A DNA stretch of 64,000 nucleotides, from positions 372,001 to 436,000 of the forward strand of contig CAJTFO010000002.1 of assembly GCA_910575755.1 (NCBI GenBank). The letters are read 5' to 3'. The notes beneath the pieces were generated by a model. It worked only from the letters and a program-made list of their open reading frames with translations, was not told the origin of the DNA and made no database searches. Shown piece by piece: positions 16,315-24,934 of the stretch (the first letter of the stretch is position 1; each line of letters opens with the position of its first letter). The DNA is from Desulfovibrionaceae bacterium. GTDB taxonomy: Bacteria; Desulfobacterota; Desulfovibrionia; Desulfovibrionales; Desulfovibrionaceae. Made by a program: the position numbers and the translations under genes.

Positions 16315-18237
16315 ATGAACCAGACTGCCTTCCATTTCGCCTTTGTTTCCAACTCCCTGCCCGTAGCCCATATCGTGCATGACTATGCGGCGACCCGCCG
16401 CCTGCCCGTGGAAATCCGCCTGGCCAGCATGGAGGAGGCCCTGCCCGTGGCCCGCGCCCTGCTGGCCGAAGGCACGGACGTGATCCTGGGCGGAGGCGGC
16501 ACCGGCAAGCTGCTGCGCCGTCACCTGCAACGCCCGGTGGTGACTATCGCCCGCAGCCATCTGGACATCCTCAACGCGCTGCTCAGGGCCCGCGAGCACA
16601 CGGACTACATCGCCTGCACCTGCTACGGGGCGCTGCCGTCCTGGCCAGCCCTGTTCGCCGAGTTGCTGAACATCCGCCTGCTGCCCGTCGCGTTTACCAC
16701 CACACAGGAACTGACGGCGGGCATCAGCCAGGCCGTGGACCAGGGCGTGGGCTGCGTGGTGGGAGGCGGCATCTGCGCGGAGATAGCCCAGGCTCAGGGC
16801 TGCCGGGGCGAGGTGGTCACGCCGGGCGCGGAGGCTTTGGAACGGGCCCTGGACGAAGCGCTGAACATCGCCCGCTCGCAGCAGCAGGACCGGGAGCAGA
16901 CCGCCTGGCTGCGCGGCGTGCTGGAATCTCTGCATGAAGGCATTGTGGGCGTGGACACCGAGGGACGCCCAGCCACCAGCAACCGCGCCGCGGAAGTGCT
17001 GCTGGAAGGCCTTCTTGATCGCGCCGCCACTGGCGGCTCCGGTCTGACGCAAAGCCTGGGGCTGACCAAAGCCCTGCAAACCGGCTGCGGCGAGGAAGGT
17101 ATCATCCGCCGGATCAACGGGCAGGAGCTGGTCATCAACACCCGCCCCATCCTGGTGGACGGCAAGCCGCGCGGCGCGCTGGCCGCCCTTGCTCCGGCCG
17201 CCCGACTGCGCGATCTGACCCGCAAGCTCAAAAACAGCGGCCGACGCGGCTTCATCGCCCGCCACAGTCTGGACAGCCTGCTGGGCGCAAGCCCGGCCAT
17301 GCGTGAGCTGCGCCTCCGGGCCGCCCGCTTCGCGGACGCGGACGCCGCCCTGCACATCCACGGCGAAAGCGGCACCGGCAAGGAGCTGCTGGCCCATGCC
17401 CTGCATCAGGCCGGGCCGCGCAGGAACGGCCCCTTTGTGGCCCTGAACTGCGGCGCGCTGCCCGACAGCCTGCTGGAAAGCGAACTCTTCGGCTACGACG
17501 AGGGCGCGTTCACCGGCGCCCGGCGCGGCGGCAAGGAGGGCCTGTTTGAAATGGCCCAGGACGGCAGCATCTTTCTGGACGAAATCGCGGACATCAGCCC
17601 GGCCGTGCAGATACGCCTGCTGCGCGTGCTGGAAACCGGCGAGATATTCCGCCTGGGCGGCGACAGGCCCATTGCCGTCAACGCCCGCGTGATCAGCTCC
17701 TCCTGGAAAGACCTGGTGGAGGAGGTGCGCTGCGGGCGCTTTCGGGCTGATCTGTACTACCGCCTTTCCCTGCTGCGTCTGTACACTCCGCCCCTGCGCG
17801 AGAGGCCGGAGGACATCCCCCTGCTGGCGCGGCACATTCTGGCAAGAATGAACATGGCGCACAAAGAACTTTCACCCGCTGCCCTGGGCCTGCTGAAAGA
17901 CTACGCCTGGCCCGGCAACGTGCGCGAGCTGGACGCCCTGCTGCGCCGCTACTGCCTGCTTTCAGACGGCCAGCACTGCGATAAGGCCCTGCTGGAAAAA
18001 CTGCTTGACGACCTGCGCGCCACCCAGGGCCTGCTCGCCCCGGCGGAACAGCCGGTGGAAAAAGTCGCCTCCCTTCCCGAAGGTCGGGGCAGTCTCAAAG
18101 AACGCCTGGAAAGCCTGGAGCGGGATATCATCCGCGCCGAGCTGGAAAAGTGCGAACACAACCGCGGCCGGGCCGCCAGAAATCTGGGCATCAGCGCCAA
18201 TACCCTCTGGCGCAAAATGAAGGCCGGCCCGCGCTGA
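16315..18237 (+). CDS. Sigma-54-dependent activator with PrpR-type sensor
   Basis: This 640-residue enhancer-binding protein has, in order, a PrpR_N-like periplasmic-binding-fold sensor (about 5-195), a PAS-like segment (about 200-290), an AAA+ domain with Walker A GESGTGKE (about 352), the sigma-54 contact loop GAFTGA (about 400), Walker B FLDEIADI, and a Fis-type helix-turn-helix at the end (NRGRAARNLGISANTLWRKM). PrpR_N domains sense small organic acids such as methylcitrate in PrpR. The ligand here is unknown. Its place directly after three genes with a sigma-54 promoter makes it their likely activator. A GCCGGAC/GTCCGGC hairpin follows the stop. Confidence 0.93.
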   Translation: MNQTAFHFAFVSNSLPVAHIVHDYAATRRLPVEIRLASMEEALPVARALLAEGTDVILGGGGTGKLLRRHLQRPVVTIARSHLDILNALLRAREHTDYIACTCYGALPSWPALFAELLNIRLLPVAFTTTQELTAGISQAVDQGVGCVVGGGICAEIAQAQGCRGEVVTPGAEALERALDEALNIARSQQQDREQTAWLRGVLESLHEGIVGVDTEGRPATSNRAAEVLLEGLLDRAATGGSGLTQSLGLTKALQTGCGEEGIIRRINGQELVINTRPILVDGKPRGALAALAPAARLRDLTRKLKNSGRRGFIARHSLDSLLGASPAMRELRLRAARFADADAALHIHGESGTGKELLAHALHQAGPRRNGPFVALNCGALPDSLLESELFGYDEGAFTGARRGGKEGLFEMAQDGSIFLDEIADISPAVQIRLLRVLETGEIFRLGGDRPIAVNARVISSSWKDLVEEVRCGRFRADLYYRLSLLRLYTPPLRERPEDIPLLARHILARMNMAHKELSPAALGLLKDYAWPGNVRELDALLRRYCLLSDGQHCDKALLEKLLDDLRATQGLLAPAEQPVEKVASLPEGRGSLKERLESLERDIIRAELEKCEHNRGRAARNLGISANTLWRKMKAGPR

Positions 18238-18244
18238 GCGCCGC

Positions 18245-18262
18245 GCCGGACTCTCGTCCGGC
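18245..18262 (+). terminator. Hairpin after the sigma-54 activator gene
   Basis: A 7-bp GC stem (18245-18251 with 18256-18262, 4-base loop) begins 8 bases after the stop codon. There is no T-tract, so it is a weak or Rho-assisted terminator. Confidence 0.4.
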
Positions 18263-18597
18263 CTGGGAAGCCATTGCGGCATGCGCATGAATTGATTCCC
18301 GGAGCGACTGGCCAGGAGCGCTTGCCGGCGGCTGTCAGCTCCCGTCGCCGGCGGGCTGTTTCACTACGGGCATGCTCTAAAAAAAATCTTGAAAAAAGAG
18401 CTTACTCGTTGCATGCTTCGCCGCGAAGCCCTGCCGCGGGCCTGGCGGTTCCGCCCCCTTGCGGCGGACGTTTTTTTTGCGTCCGTTGTCCGGCGTTGTT
18501 GTACGACCGTGCGGGAAAAAAGGGACGGCCCTGGCGCATCCCGCCACGACGCGCCCCGCGCAGACGGCTTTGATCGTGCGCTGTTACGGAGAACCAC
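18263..18597. other. Intergenic region upstream of the tol operon
   Basis: This 335-base stretch contains an A-rich hairpin near 18368-18396 (GCTCT/AGAGC arms) and a short palindrome GCTTCGCCGCGAAGC near 18417-18431. It must hold the tolQ promoter, but I cannot identify a confident -35/-10 pair. No coding sequence is convincing. Confidence 0.4.
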
Positions 18598-19293
18598 ATG
18601 GAATTCAGTTTTTTTTCAATGATCGCCCAGGCCAGTCTGGTGGCCAAGGCCGTGCTGGCGCTTCTGGTGCTCATGTCCATCGGCAGCTGGGGGATGATGA
18701 TCCAGAAATTCATCGCGCTCAACGCCGCCAGCCGCAAGGCCTTGAGCGGCACCGAACGCTTCGAGAAAGCCCCCAGTCTGCGCGAGGCCGTGCAGTCTCT
18801 GGGCTCTGACCCGGCTTCGCCCCTCTACTATATCGCCCATCAGGGCGTTCTGGAGTTCAACCGCTCCAAGGAGCTGGGCAATTCCAGCGAAGTCGTGGTG
18901 GATAATGTGCGCCGGGCTCTGCGCCAGGGTGTCGCCAGCGAGCTGGCCCGCCTGCAAAGTTCTCTGTCTGTGCTGGCCACCACGGCCAATACCGCGCCCT
19001 TCATCGGTCTGTTCGGCACGGTCTGGGGCATCATGAATTCGTTCCACTCCATCGGCATGCTTAAATCCGCCTCCCTGGCCACCGTCGCGCCGGGCATTTC
19101 CGAAGCGCTGGTGGCCACGGCCATAGGTCTGGGCGTGGCCGTGCCCGCCACGGTGGGCTTCAACATCTTCATGGGCAGGCTTTCCCAGGTGGACACCCTG
19201 CTGGTCAATTTCGCGGGCTTTTTCCTGAACCGCGTCCAGCGCGAGCTCAACGCCCACCGCCCCGTGCAGCGCACGGGCGCCACGGAGCTGTAA
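18598..19293 (+). CDS. tolQ: TolQ, MotA/TolQ/ExbB proton channel
   Basis: This 231-residue inner-membrane subunit, with TolR, turns the proton gradient into motion of TolA for outer-membrane constriction at division. Three spans are visible: near residues 15-35, near 125-150 (TTANTAPFIGLFGTVWGI, with the family's channel-lining threonines) and near 165-190. The long cytoplasmic loop between the first two is typical. The ATG follows TTACGGAG. It is the first of six tol-pal genes in one strand and order, which favours TolQ over ExbB. Confidence 0.93.
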   Translation: MEFSFFSMIAQASLVAKAVLALLVLMSIGSWGMMIQKFIALNAASRKALSGTERFEKAPSLREAVQSLGSDPASPLYYIAHQGVLEFNRSKELGNSSEVVVDNVRRALRQGVASELARLQSSLSVLATTANTAPFIGLFGTVWGIMNSFHSIGMLKSASLATVAPGISEALVATAIGLGVAVPATVGFNIFMGRLSQVDTLLVNFAGFFLNRVQRELNAHRPVQRTGATEL

Positions 19294-19295
19294 TC

Positions 19296-19742
19296 ATGGG
19301 CGCGAGCCTCGGCAACGGCAAATTTGTCTCCGAAATCAACGTCACGCCCTTTGTGGACGTGATGCTGGTGCTCCTGATCATTTTCATGGTGGCCACCCCC
19401 ATGATGAGTCAGGGGCTGGATGTGGATCTGCCCCAGACCAAACAGGTGGAAGTGCTGCCCACCGAGGCGGATCACATGATCCTTACGGTGCGCAAGGACG
19501 GCAAGATATTTCTTGACGAATACGCCGTGAACTCCATGGAGGATCTGGAGGGCTATCTTCAGCGCCTGGTCAAGGAAAAGAACAAAAGCCTCTTTTTGCA
19601 GGCCGACAAAGAAGTTCCCTACGGCATTGTGGTGGATGTCATGGGGCATATCAAGGCTGTGGGCATTGAAAAGCTGGGCGTGATGGCCGAGCAGTCCGAG
19701 GGCGCGGCCCCCGGCGGCGCGAAAGCCGGCTCCCGAAAGTAG
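19296..19742 (+). CDS. tolR: TolR, ExbD/TolR-type channel partner
   Basis: This 148-residue protein has a short cytoplasmic N terminus, one transmembrane helix (about residues 18-40) and a periplasmic domain. The helix carries the proton-carrying Asp in TPFVDVMLVLLIIFM (Asp near residue 23). The periplasmic part has the usual beta-alpha fold and ends in a Gly/Ala-rich tail. It begins 2 bases after the tolQ stop and is therefore translationally coupled to it. Confidence 0.93.
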   Translation: MGASLGNGKFVSEINVTPFVDVMLVLLIIFMVATPMMSQGLDVDLPQTKQVEVLPTEADHMILTVRKDGKIFLDEYAVNSMEDLEGYLQRLVKEKNKSLFLQADKEVPYGIVVDVMGHIKAVGIEKLGVMAEQSEGAAPGGAKAGSRK

Positions 19743-19749
19743 GTTCCGC

Positions 19750-20703
19750 ATGCGGCCTGCCTCCTATGTCCTTTCTTTGTGCCTGCATCTGGCGGCCTTT
19801 CTGCTGATCTGGTTCTGGCCCAGCCAGCCGCCGGTGCGGCTGGACACGCCGCCGGTAATGATCAGTCTGGTGGAAGGCGCGCCCGGCGGCAACCGTACCC
19901 CCTCGCCCATTCTGGGGCACATGGGCGAACCGGCCGAAGGCCCCAAAGCGCCCACGCCGCCCGCGCCCAAAAATGAAATTGCCGCGCCCGCGCGGGAAGA
20001 GGCGCGCCAGCCCGCGCCTGTGCCGGCGTCGCCCAGGGAAGCAGCCCCCGTCAAAAAGCCCGAACTCAAACCGGAGCCAAAGCCGGCGCCAAAACCCGAA
20101 CCCAGGCCGGCGGCCACTCCTGTAGCCGAAAAAAAGCAAGACCCGCCCAAGAAAAAGGAACCACCCAGGGACGAAGCCAGGAAGCAGGAAAAAAAGGAAG
20201 AACCCAAGAAAACCAGACAGGAACAGCCCCAGAAGCGGCCCCCCAGGGAAGATCCCGTGGCCGCCGCGCTGCAAAAGGCCCGCAAGGCCACCTCCCGCGC
20301 CGAATCGGGCGACCGCGGCAATGCCATTGAGCAGGCCCTGGCCCAGGCCCAGCGCAGGGCCGGCGGCAATCGCGGCGGGGGAGGCGGCGAAGGCGACGGC
20401 CCCGGCGGGGGCGGTCTGGGCGATGTTTATATGGGACAGGTCATGCTGGCCGTGCGCCCCAACTGGGGTTTCGCCTCGGCGGCGCGCGCCAATCTGGCCT
20501 GTTCGGTCAGAGTCAGGGTGGACATGCAGGGCAAGATCCTGCTGGCGGAACTCAGTCAGAGCTCGGGCAACGCCCAGTACGACGCTTCGGCGGTCAATGC
20601 CGTGGTGCGCACCGGTCAGGCCGGGCAGTTCCCGCCGCCGCCCTCGGCTCAGTACACGGATCTGGAGCTGGTTTTCAGCTATAACGAACTCATGGGGCGC
20701 TGA
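19750..20703 (+). CDS. tolA: TolA-like TonB-family protein
   Basis: This 317-residue periplasm-spanning link should couple the TolQR motor to TolB-Pal. A single N-terminal anchor (about residues 7-24) is followed by a long Pro/Lys/Glu-rich linker (about 50-190) with repeated PKPEPKP-type units, then a Gly-rich hinge GGGGGEGDGPGGGG near 210, and a C-terminal TonB/TolA domain (about 225-317, starting MGQVMLAVRPNW). The Pro/Lys linker looks more like TonB than the Ala-rich helix of E. coli TolA, but the operon makes the TolA role far more likely. It starts 7 bases after tolR. Confidence 0.85.
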   Translation: MRPASYVLSLCLHLAAFLLIWFWPSQPPVRLDTPPVMISLVEGAPGGNRTPSPILGHMGEPAEGPKAPTPPAPKNEIAAPAREEARQPAPVPASPREAAPVKKPELKPEPKPAPKPEPRPAATPVAEKKQDPPKKKEPPRDEARKQEKKEEPKKTRQEQPQKRPPREDPVAAALQKARKATSRAESGDRGNAIEQALAQAQRRAGGNRGGGGGEGDGPGGGGLGDVYMGQVMLAVRPNWGFASAARANLACSVRVRVDMQGKILLAELSQSSGNAQYDASAVNAVVRTGQAGQFPPPPSAQYTDLELVFSYNELMGR

Positions 20704-20835
20704 GCGCTCCGGAGAGGGCTGCAACCACAGAGCGTGGAGCATTTCAGCGTGAATATGCTCCGGCATGCACATCGGGTCGGCTGTTTGCGCTGGAGGAACG
20801 GCAGGGCGCTGATCCGGATCAATCCGGGAGGAGAC

Positions 20836-21741
20836 ATGACACCCCCCTTTCGCGCGGGCCTCGCGGCCCTGTTGGCGACACAGCTTATGGCGGCTGTTCC
20901 GGCCTCCGGCGCAAGCATCGCGGCGGCGGATCAGAACGACGGCTATTCCGCCAGGGTACTGGACAAGGTTCTTGCGGTCTGGACGCCGCCGGCTCTCAGG
21001 GGCAATTTCAGCGTCAGGCTGAAAGTCTCTCTGGACGGTCAGGGCAGGGTGCTGGGCTGCGGGCCTGTGAAAGCCTCGGGCATGGACGCGCTGGCCAGCT
21101 CCGCCTGCGGTGCGGTGCGTCAGGCGGCGCCTTTCGGAACCCCGCCCTACGGCATGCCTCTGGATGTGCATATGGCCTTCTGGACCGGCGTCCCCAAAGG
21201 CAAAACCCAGGCTGCCCCTCTCTCCGGCGAAGCCTCCGCGGGCCGGCAGCAGACAGTCTCCGTCGAGCAGCGGGCTCGTGAACGCGCCGAGGCCATTGCC
21301 CAAAGCGCCGCACAGTCGGCGGCGACCGCCCAGACTGCCCCCCCCGCCAGGGCCACGGGGCTTACCGAGGATGAAATGCGGCTGAATCTCGACGCTTCGG
21401 GCGCATCCGGGCCGGCAAAAGACAAGCCCGCGGGCAACGTGGTCAAGGCGCAGGATCAGTACGACGCGCGCTACCGCAAATATTTTTCCACCATCACCTA
21501 CAATTTGCGCAACGCCATGTTCATTCCCGCGGAAACCGCGCCGGGAACCTATTACGCCACAGTGCGACTGAACGTGGACGCCGCGGGCGTCATCAAAAAA
21601 TATGCCCTGCTGCAAGGCAGTGGGGACAAAAGGCTGGACAAATTCGTGCTTCAGGGCATACGCCGGGCAGGCAGCGTGCTGCCGCCGCCCGCTGGTCTTG
21701 GCAACACGCTGGACATCACTTTTACACTGGTGCGCCGCTGA
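20836..21741 (+). CDS. Exported protein with two TonB_C-like domains, in the tol operon
   Basis: This 301-residue protein sits between tolA and tolB. An N-terminal signal peptide (about 1-26, ending PASGAS) exports it; there is no second hydrophobic segment, so it is probably soluble in the periplasm. Residues about 35-115 and 210-301 both look like TonB/TolA C-terminal domains. Each opens with an amphipathic helix and the pattern F/Y..VRLKVSLDGQGRV or TYYATVRLNVDAAGVI, and each ends with a strand predicted to be exposed. An Ala/Gln-rich linker joins them. No TolQR anchor is present, so it cannot be energised directly. The ATG at 20836 has a strong GGGAGGAG site. The role is unknown. Confidence 0.8.
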   Translation: MTPPFRAGLAALLATQLMAAVPASGASIAAADQNDGYSARVLDKVLAVWTPPALRGNFSVRLKVSLDGQGRVLGCGPVKASGMDALASSACGAVRQAAPFGTPPYGMPLDVHMAFWTGVPKGKTQAAPLSGEASAGRQQTVSVEQRARERAEAIAQSAAQSAATAQTAPPARATGLTEDEMRLNLDASGASGPAKDKPAGNVVKAQDQYDARYRKYFSTITYNLRNAMFIPAETAPGTYYATVRLNVDAAGVIKKYALLQGSGDKRLDKFVLQGIRRAGSVLPPPAGLGNTLDITFTLVRR

Positions 21742-21770
21742 CGCGCCGTCCCAATGAGGAACACCAAGCC

Positions 21771-23096
21771 ATGAAAAAAATCCTTCTTCTGGCCCTGGCC
21801 CTGTCTGTGGCGCTGGGGGCGTTTTCCGGTTCCGCCGCCCAGGCGGCCATGCGCGTGGATATCATGAATCCCGGCCAGAATATCGTCAATCTGGCGCTGG
21901 CCGCGCCCCTCAAGGGGCCTCAGACCCAGGCCGCGGGCATGGGTGGGGAACTGCAGAAACTGGTGGAACAAAACCTGAGCTTTCTTCCCTTTATGCGCCT
22001 CACCGATCCCAAGGCCGTGCTGGGCGGCGTGCTCCTGCCCGGCTACGAACCGCCCGCGCTGGACTTCAAGCGCTTTCAACTGGCCGGTTCGGACATCGTG
22101 ATCACGACCTTCTGGCCTGATGGGGACAGCGGAACCCGGCCTGTCCAGATCCGCGCTTTTGAAACCCATACCGGCGGACGCCTGTTCGGCAAGGAATACT
22201 CCAAGGTCAGCAGCCGTGACCTGCCCGAAGTGGCAGACCGCTTCTGCGCTGACCTGCTGGAAGCCCTGACCGGCAACGGCGCCTTTTTTCGCTCCACTCT
22301 CGCCTTTGTGAAGAAGGCCGGCAAACTGAGCGCCAATGTCTGGCTGGTCAAGCCCACCGGTCGCGATCTGCGCCAGATCACCAATATGCCGGGCGAGGCC
22401 ATGTCCCCGGCGTGGTCCCCGGACGGACGCTTTGTGGTGTTCACCCACATCGACCCCAAATCCCACGCGCTGGGCGTCTGGGACCGTTCCACCGGCAAGG
22501 TGCAGCGCATCCGCTTCCCCGGCAACGTGGTCATTGGCCCGGCCTTCATGCCCGACAACAAGGTGGCTGTGGCGCTGTCCAACGGCAAATATCCGGTCAT
22601 CTTCCTGCTCAACCACGTTTTTCAGAAGGAACGCGTGCTGGAGCAGAGCAACGCCATCAACGTGTCGCCCACGTTTGACAGCACGGGAACCAAAATGGCC
22701 TTTACCTCCTCCCGGATGGGCGGGCCGCAGATATTCCTCAAAGACCTGAACACCGGCAGCGTCACCCGCGTGAGCAAAAACGGCTCCTACAACACCGAGG
22801 CCAACCTTTCGCCCGACGGCACCCTGGTGGTCTACAGCCGCATGACCGATTACGGCCATCGCATCTTCGTGCAGGATATGCTGACCGGCATGGAACGCCA
22901 GATCTCCTTTGGCCCCGGCAGTGACGAACAACCCTCCTTCTGCGCGGACAGTTACTTTATCGCCTTTGCCTCCACCCGCAAGGGCGGGCGCGGCATCTAT
23001 CTTACCACCCGCCACGGCGGCGACGCCAAGCAGGTGCCCACCGGCGGCGGCGCGGCTTCATTTCCGCGCTGGGGCATGGCTGTAACGCAAAAGTAG
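21771..23096 (+). CDS. tolB: TolB, periplasmic beta-propeller of the Tol-Pal system
   Basis: This 441-residue periplasmic protein has a cleavable signal (about 1-24, ending AQA), an N-terminal alpha/beta domain (about 25-170) and a six-bladed beta-propeller made of WD-like or PD40 repeats. Several blades show the motif SPAWSPDGRFVVFTH or its variants (residues about 218, 348, 390). TolB binds Pal and is displaced by TolA. The AGGA site and a spacing of 29 bases after the preceding gene fit one operon. Confidence 0.94.
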   Translation: MKKILLLALALSVALGAFSGSAAQAAMRVDIMNPGQNIVNLALAAPLKGPQTQAAGMGGELQKLVEQNLSFLPFMRLTDPKAVLGGVLLPGYEPPALDFKRFQLAGSDIVITTFWPDGDSGTRPVQIRAFETHTGGRLFGKEYSKVSSRDLPEVADRFCADLLEALTGNGAFFRSTLAFVKKAGKLSANVWLVKPTGRDLRQITNMPGEAMSPAWSPDGRFVVFTHIDPKSHALGVWDRSTGKVQRIRFPGNVVIGPAFMPDNKVAVALSNGKYPVIFLLNHVFQKERVLEQSNAINVSPTFDSTGTKMAFTSSRMGGPQIFLKDLNTGSVTRVSKNGSYNTEANLSPDGTLVVYSRMTDYGHRIFVQDMLTGMERQISFGPGSDEQPSFCADSYFIAFASTRKGGRGIYLTTRHGGDAKQVPTGGGAASFPRWGMAVTQK

Positions 23097-23114
23097 GTTT
23101 TGCGCCCACAATTC

Positions 23115-23158
23115 TTTTTTACCCGGTCGCGGCAGAATTCAGACGACCGGGTAAAAAA
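23115..23158. repeat. 15-bp inverted repeat between tolB and pal
   Basis: Arms 23115-23129 and 23144-23158 are perfect reverse complements with a 14-base loop. The T-run is on the 5' side and the A-run on the 3' side for both strands, so it is not a canonical intrinsic terminator. It may stabilise the upstream mRNA or attenuate between tolB and pal. Confidence 0.6.
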
Positions 23159-23184
23159 AGTTTTACGAATATGCCTTCCATATC

Positions 23185-23212
23185 TTGACAAAAATAGAGG
23201 GGCAGATACCAT
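23185..23212 (+). promoter_or_regulatory. Sigma-70-type promoter for pal
   Basis: TTGACA at 23185-23190, a 16-base spacer and TACCAT at 23207-23212. It would let pal be made in excess of the upstream tol genes, as is common for this abundant lipoprotein. Confidence 0.5.
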
Positions 23213-23295
23213 CCGTCTCGCGTGATCACAGAGATTGCGCATTGTGCAGAAAGGAAAGGTATCTTTTTGGAGTAAGCTGTTCAGGAGGACACACA

Positions 23296-23763
23296 ATGAA
23301 ACGCTACGCTCTTGTTCTTGCCCTGGTCATGGCCCTTGCCGCCGGTTTCGGCTGCGCGAAGAAAAACACCGTCGAACCCGGTTATGATGATGGCCTGACC
23401 CCTGAAATGAGGGCCGCCATTCAGCAGATCACCGACGCCCGCGTGTACTTCACTTTTGACAAATTCGACATCCAGCCCGAATACAAGGACATGCTGAAGG
23501 CCAAGGCCGACCTGATGAAGCAATATCCCAGCATTCGTGTGCGCATTGAAGGCAACTGCGACGAACGCGGCACCCAGGAATACAACCTGGCTCTTGGCGA
23601 ACGCCGCGCCCGCGCCGCCTATGAATATCTGGTCACTCTGGGCGTGAGCCCCAGCCAGCTTGAAATGATCAGCTACGGCAAGGAAAATCCGGCCGTTCAG
23701 GGTACTGGCGACGCCGTGTGGGCCAAGAACCGCCGCGACGACTTCCGCGTGATTGCCCACTAG
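23296..23763 (+). CDS. pal: Pal, peptidoglycan-associated lipoprotein
   Basis: This 155-residue outer-membrane lipoprotein binds peptidoglycan and TolB. A lipoprotein signal ends at Cys20 (GFGC, a loose lipobox). The OmpA-like domain (about 45-155) holds the YFTFDKFDIQ start, the NCDERGTQEYNLALGERRA diaminopimelate-binding helix and the closing RRDDFRVI. The ATG at 23296 is set by AGGAGG and the signal peptide; an upstream in-frame start has neither. An own promoter lies about 85 bases upstream and a clean hairpin terminator follows. Confidence 0.95.
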   Translation: MKRYALVLALVMALAAGFGCAKKNTVEPGYDDGLTPEMRAAIQQITDARVYFTFDKFDIQPEYKDMLKAKADLMKQYPSIRVRIEGNCDERGTQEYNLALGERRARAAYEYLVTLGVSPSQLEMISYGKENPAVQGTGDAVWAKNRRDDFRVIAH

Positions 23764-23790
23764 ACGCGGCATCTGCCGTTTCGTTTGCAC

Positions 23791-23816
23791 AAGGCCGTCC
23801 GCAAGGGCGGCCTTTA
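23791..23816 (+). terminator. Terminator of pal
   Basis: Arms 23791-23800 (AAGGCCGTCC) and 23805-23814 form a 10-bp stem with a GCAA tetraloop, followed by TTTATGG. It begins 28 bases after the pal stop. Confidence 0.75.
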
Positions 23817-23833
23817 TGGTTCTGCCTGTCCGC

Positions 23834-24127
23834 TTAGTTATGCTGTCCGACCTTTTCGCTCCAGAGCTTTTTGCCCTCAGGCAGGGTTTGCATGGGCGTC
23901 CTGGTGGTATAGAGTTTGGCCGCCCACTTCGAGTATGTATCCACGGCTGACCTCAAAACAGCTTCCACCCCATCCGCATCCCGTGCAGCCTGACAGCGGT
24001 AAAAGGTATCTCTGGAAAAGTCCATGATACGACAGGCTTTGGAGATATTGCCCACTCCCGCGGCCAGGTTGAGAAGAAGACATGCGCTTTTGCAATGAAA
24101 GCCGCATTTCAACGGTCTGAAATTCAA
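23834..24127 (-). pseudogene. Internally deleted IS481-type transposase remnant
   Basis: A 97-codon open frame joins two separated parts of an IS481-family transposase. The first is the N-terminal helix-turn-helix region (LNLAAGVGNISKACRIMDFS, RDTFYR, GVEAVL). The second is a catalytic-core segment (VDTYSKWAAKLYTTRTP). The roughly 120 residues that normally separate them, and everything C-terminal, are missing. The end (PEGKKLWSEKVGQ) is unrelated. No terminal inverted repeats or target duplication are evident. It is a dead scar, unless the truncated DNA-binding part is still made. It sits between the pal terminator and the upp promoter. Confidence 0.7.
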
Positions 24128-24183
24128 AATAGATTTTTTAGAAAATCATCGAAAAGGTGAATGTCTCCTGGCAGACTCCCATC

Positions 24184-24212
24184 TTGACACGTCTGTCCCG
24201 GCGGCTTAGGCT
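24184..24212 (+). promoter_or_regulatory. Sigma-70-type promoter for upp-uraA
   Basis: TTGACA at 24184-24189, a 17-base spacer and TAGGCT at 24207-24212, about 70 bases before the upp ATG. Confidence 0.5.
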
Positions 24213-24279
24213 AGTAAGGTGAGAATTGCAGTAAAAACAATCCATTATATTCTCTACACCGTTTTTCCGGGAGGGCGTC

Positions 24280-24906
24280 ATGGCTGTCTATGTGGTGGAT
24301 CATCCTCTTGTGCGCCATAAACTGGGCATTCTGCGCATGGCGTCCACTTCCACGCGTGAATTTCGTATTGTGGCCAATGAGGTGGCCCGCCTGCTGATCT
24401 ATGAGGCCACCAAGAACTTCCGCACAGAAAAGCACAGCGTGCAGGGTTGGGCCGGGCCGGTGGAAGTGGACGCCATTTCAGGCAAAAAGGTGACGGTGGT
24501 CCCCATCCTGCGGGCGGGCCTTGGCCTTATGGACGGCGTACTGGACATGATTCCCGGCGCAAAAATCAGCGTGGTGGGGCTCTACCGCAATGAGGCCACG
24601 CTGGAGCCGGTGGAATATTATGTGAAACTGGCCAAGGATCTGGAGCAGCGTCTGGCCATCATTCTGGACCCCATGCTGGCCACCGGCGGTTCTCTGACCG
24701 CCGCCATCGAACTGCTGAAAAAGCGCGGCTGCCGCCGCATATGCAGTCTCAATCTGGTCTGCGCGCCCGAGGGCGTCGCCAGAGTTGAGGCCGAACATCC
24801 AGATGTGGATATTTACACCGCGGCCATTGACAGCCATCTCAACGAGAAGGGCTACATCATTCCGGGCCTGGGCGACGCCGGGGACCGCATTTTCGGCACC
24901 AAATAG
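24280..24906 (+). CDS. upp: Uracil phosphoribosyltransferase
   Basis: The enzyme makes UMP from uracil and PRPP in pyrimidine salvage. The 208-residue length is standard. The PRPP-binding loop is visible as [11 protein letters not shown] near residues 127-137. The N-terminal [14 protein letters not shown] and the C-terminal [15 protein letters not shown], which closes over uracil, are both family hallmarks. It is followed 28 bases later by the uracil permease gene, a common pairing. No PyrR or attenuator structure is evident in the leader. Confidence 0.97.
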   Translation: MAVYVVDHPLVRHKLGILRMASTSTREFRIVANEVARLLIYEATKNFRTEKHSVQGWAGPVEVDAISGKKVTVVPILRAGLGLMDGVLDMIPGAKISVVGLYRNEATLEPVEYYVKLAKDLEQRLAIILDPMLATGGSLTAAIELLKKRGCRRICSLNLVCAPEGVARVEAEHPDVDIYTAAIDSHLNEKGYIIPGLGDAGDRIFGTK

Positions 24907-24934
24907 CATAATCAGGCACGCAGGGGGCGGACGC

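Noticed and set aside
16168-17862. A 564-codon frame antisense to the sigma-54 activator
   Set aside because: It is a shadow of the activator gene, with low-complexity Gln/Ala/Gly content and no start signal.
23115-23158. Intrinsic terminator between tolB and pal
   Set aside because: The stem is strong, but T precedes and A follows on both strands, so the required 3' U-tract is missing. Listed as an inverted repeat instead.
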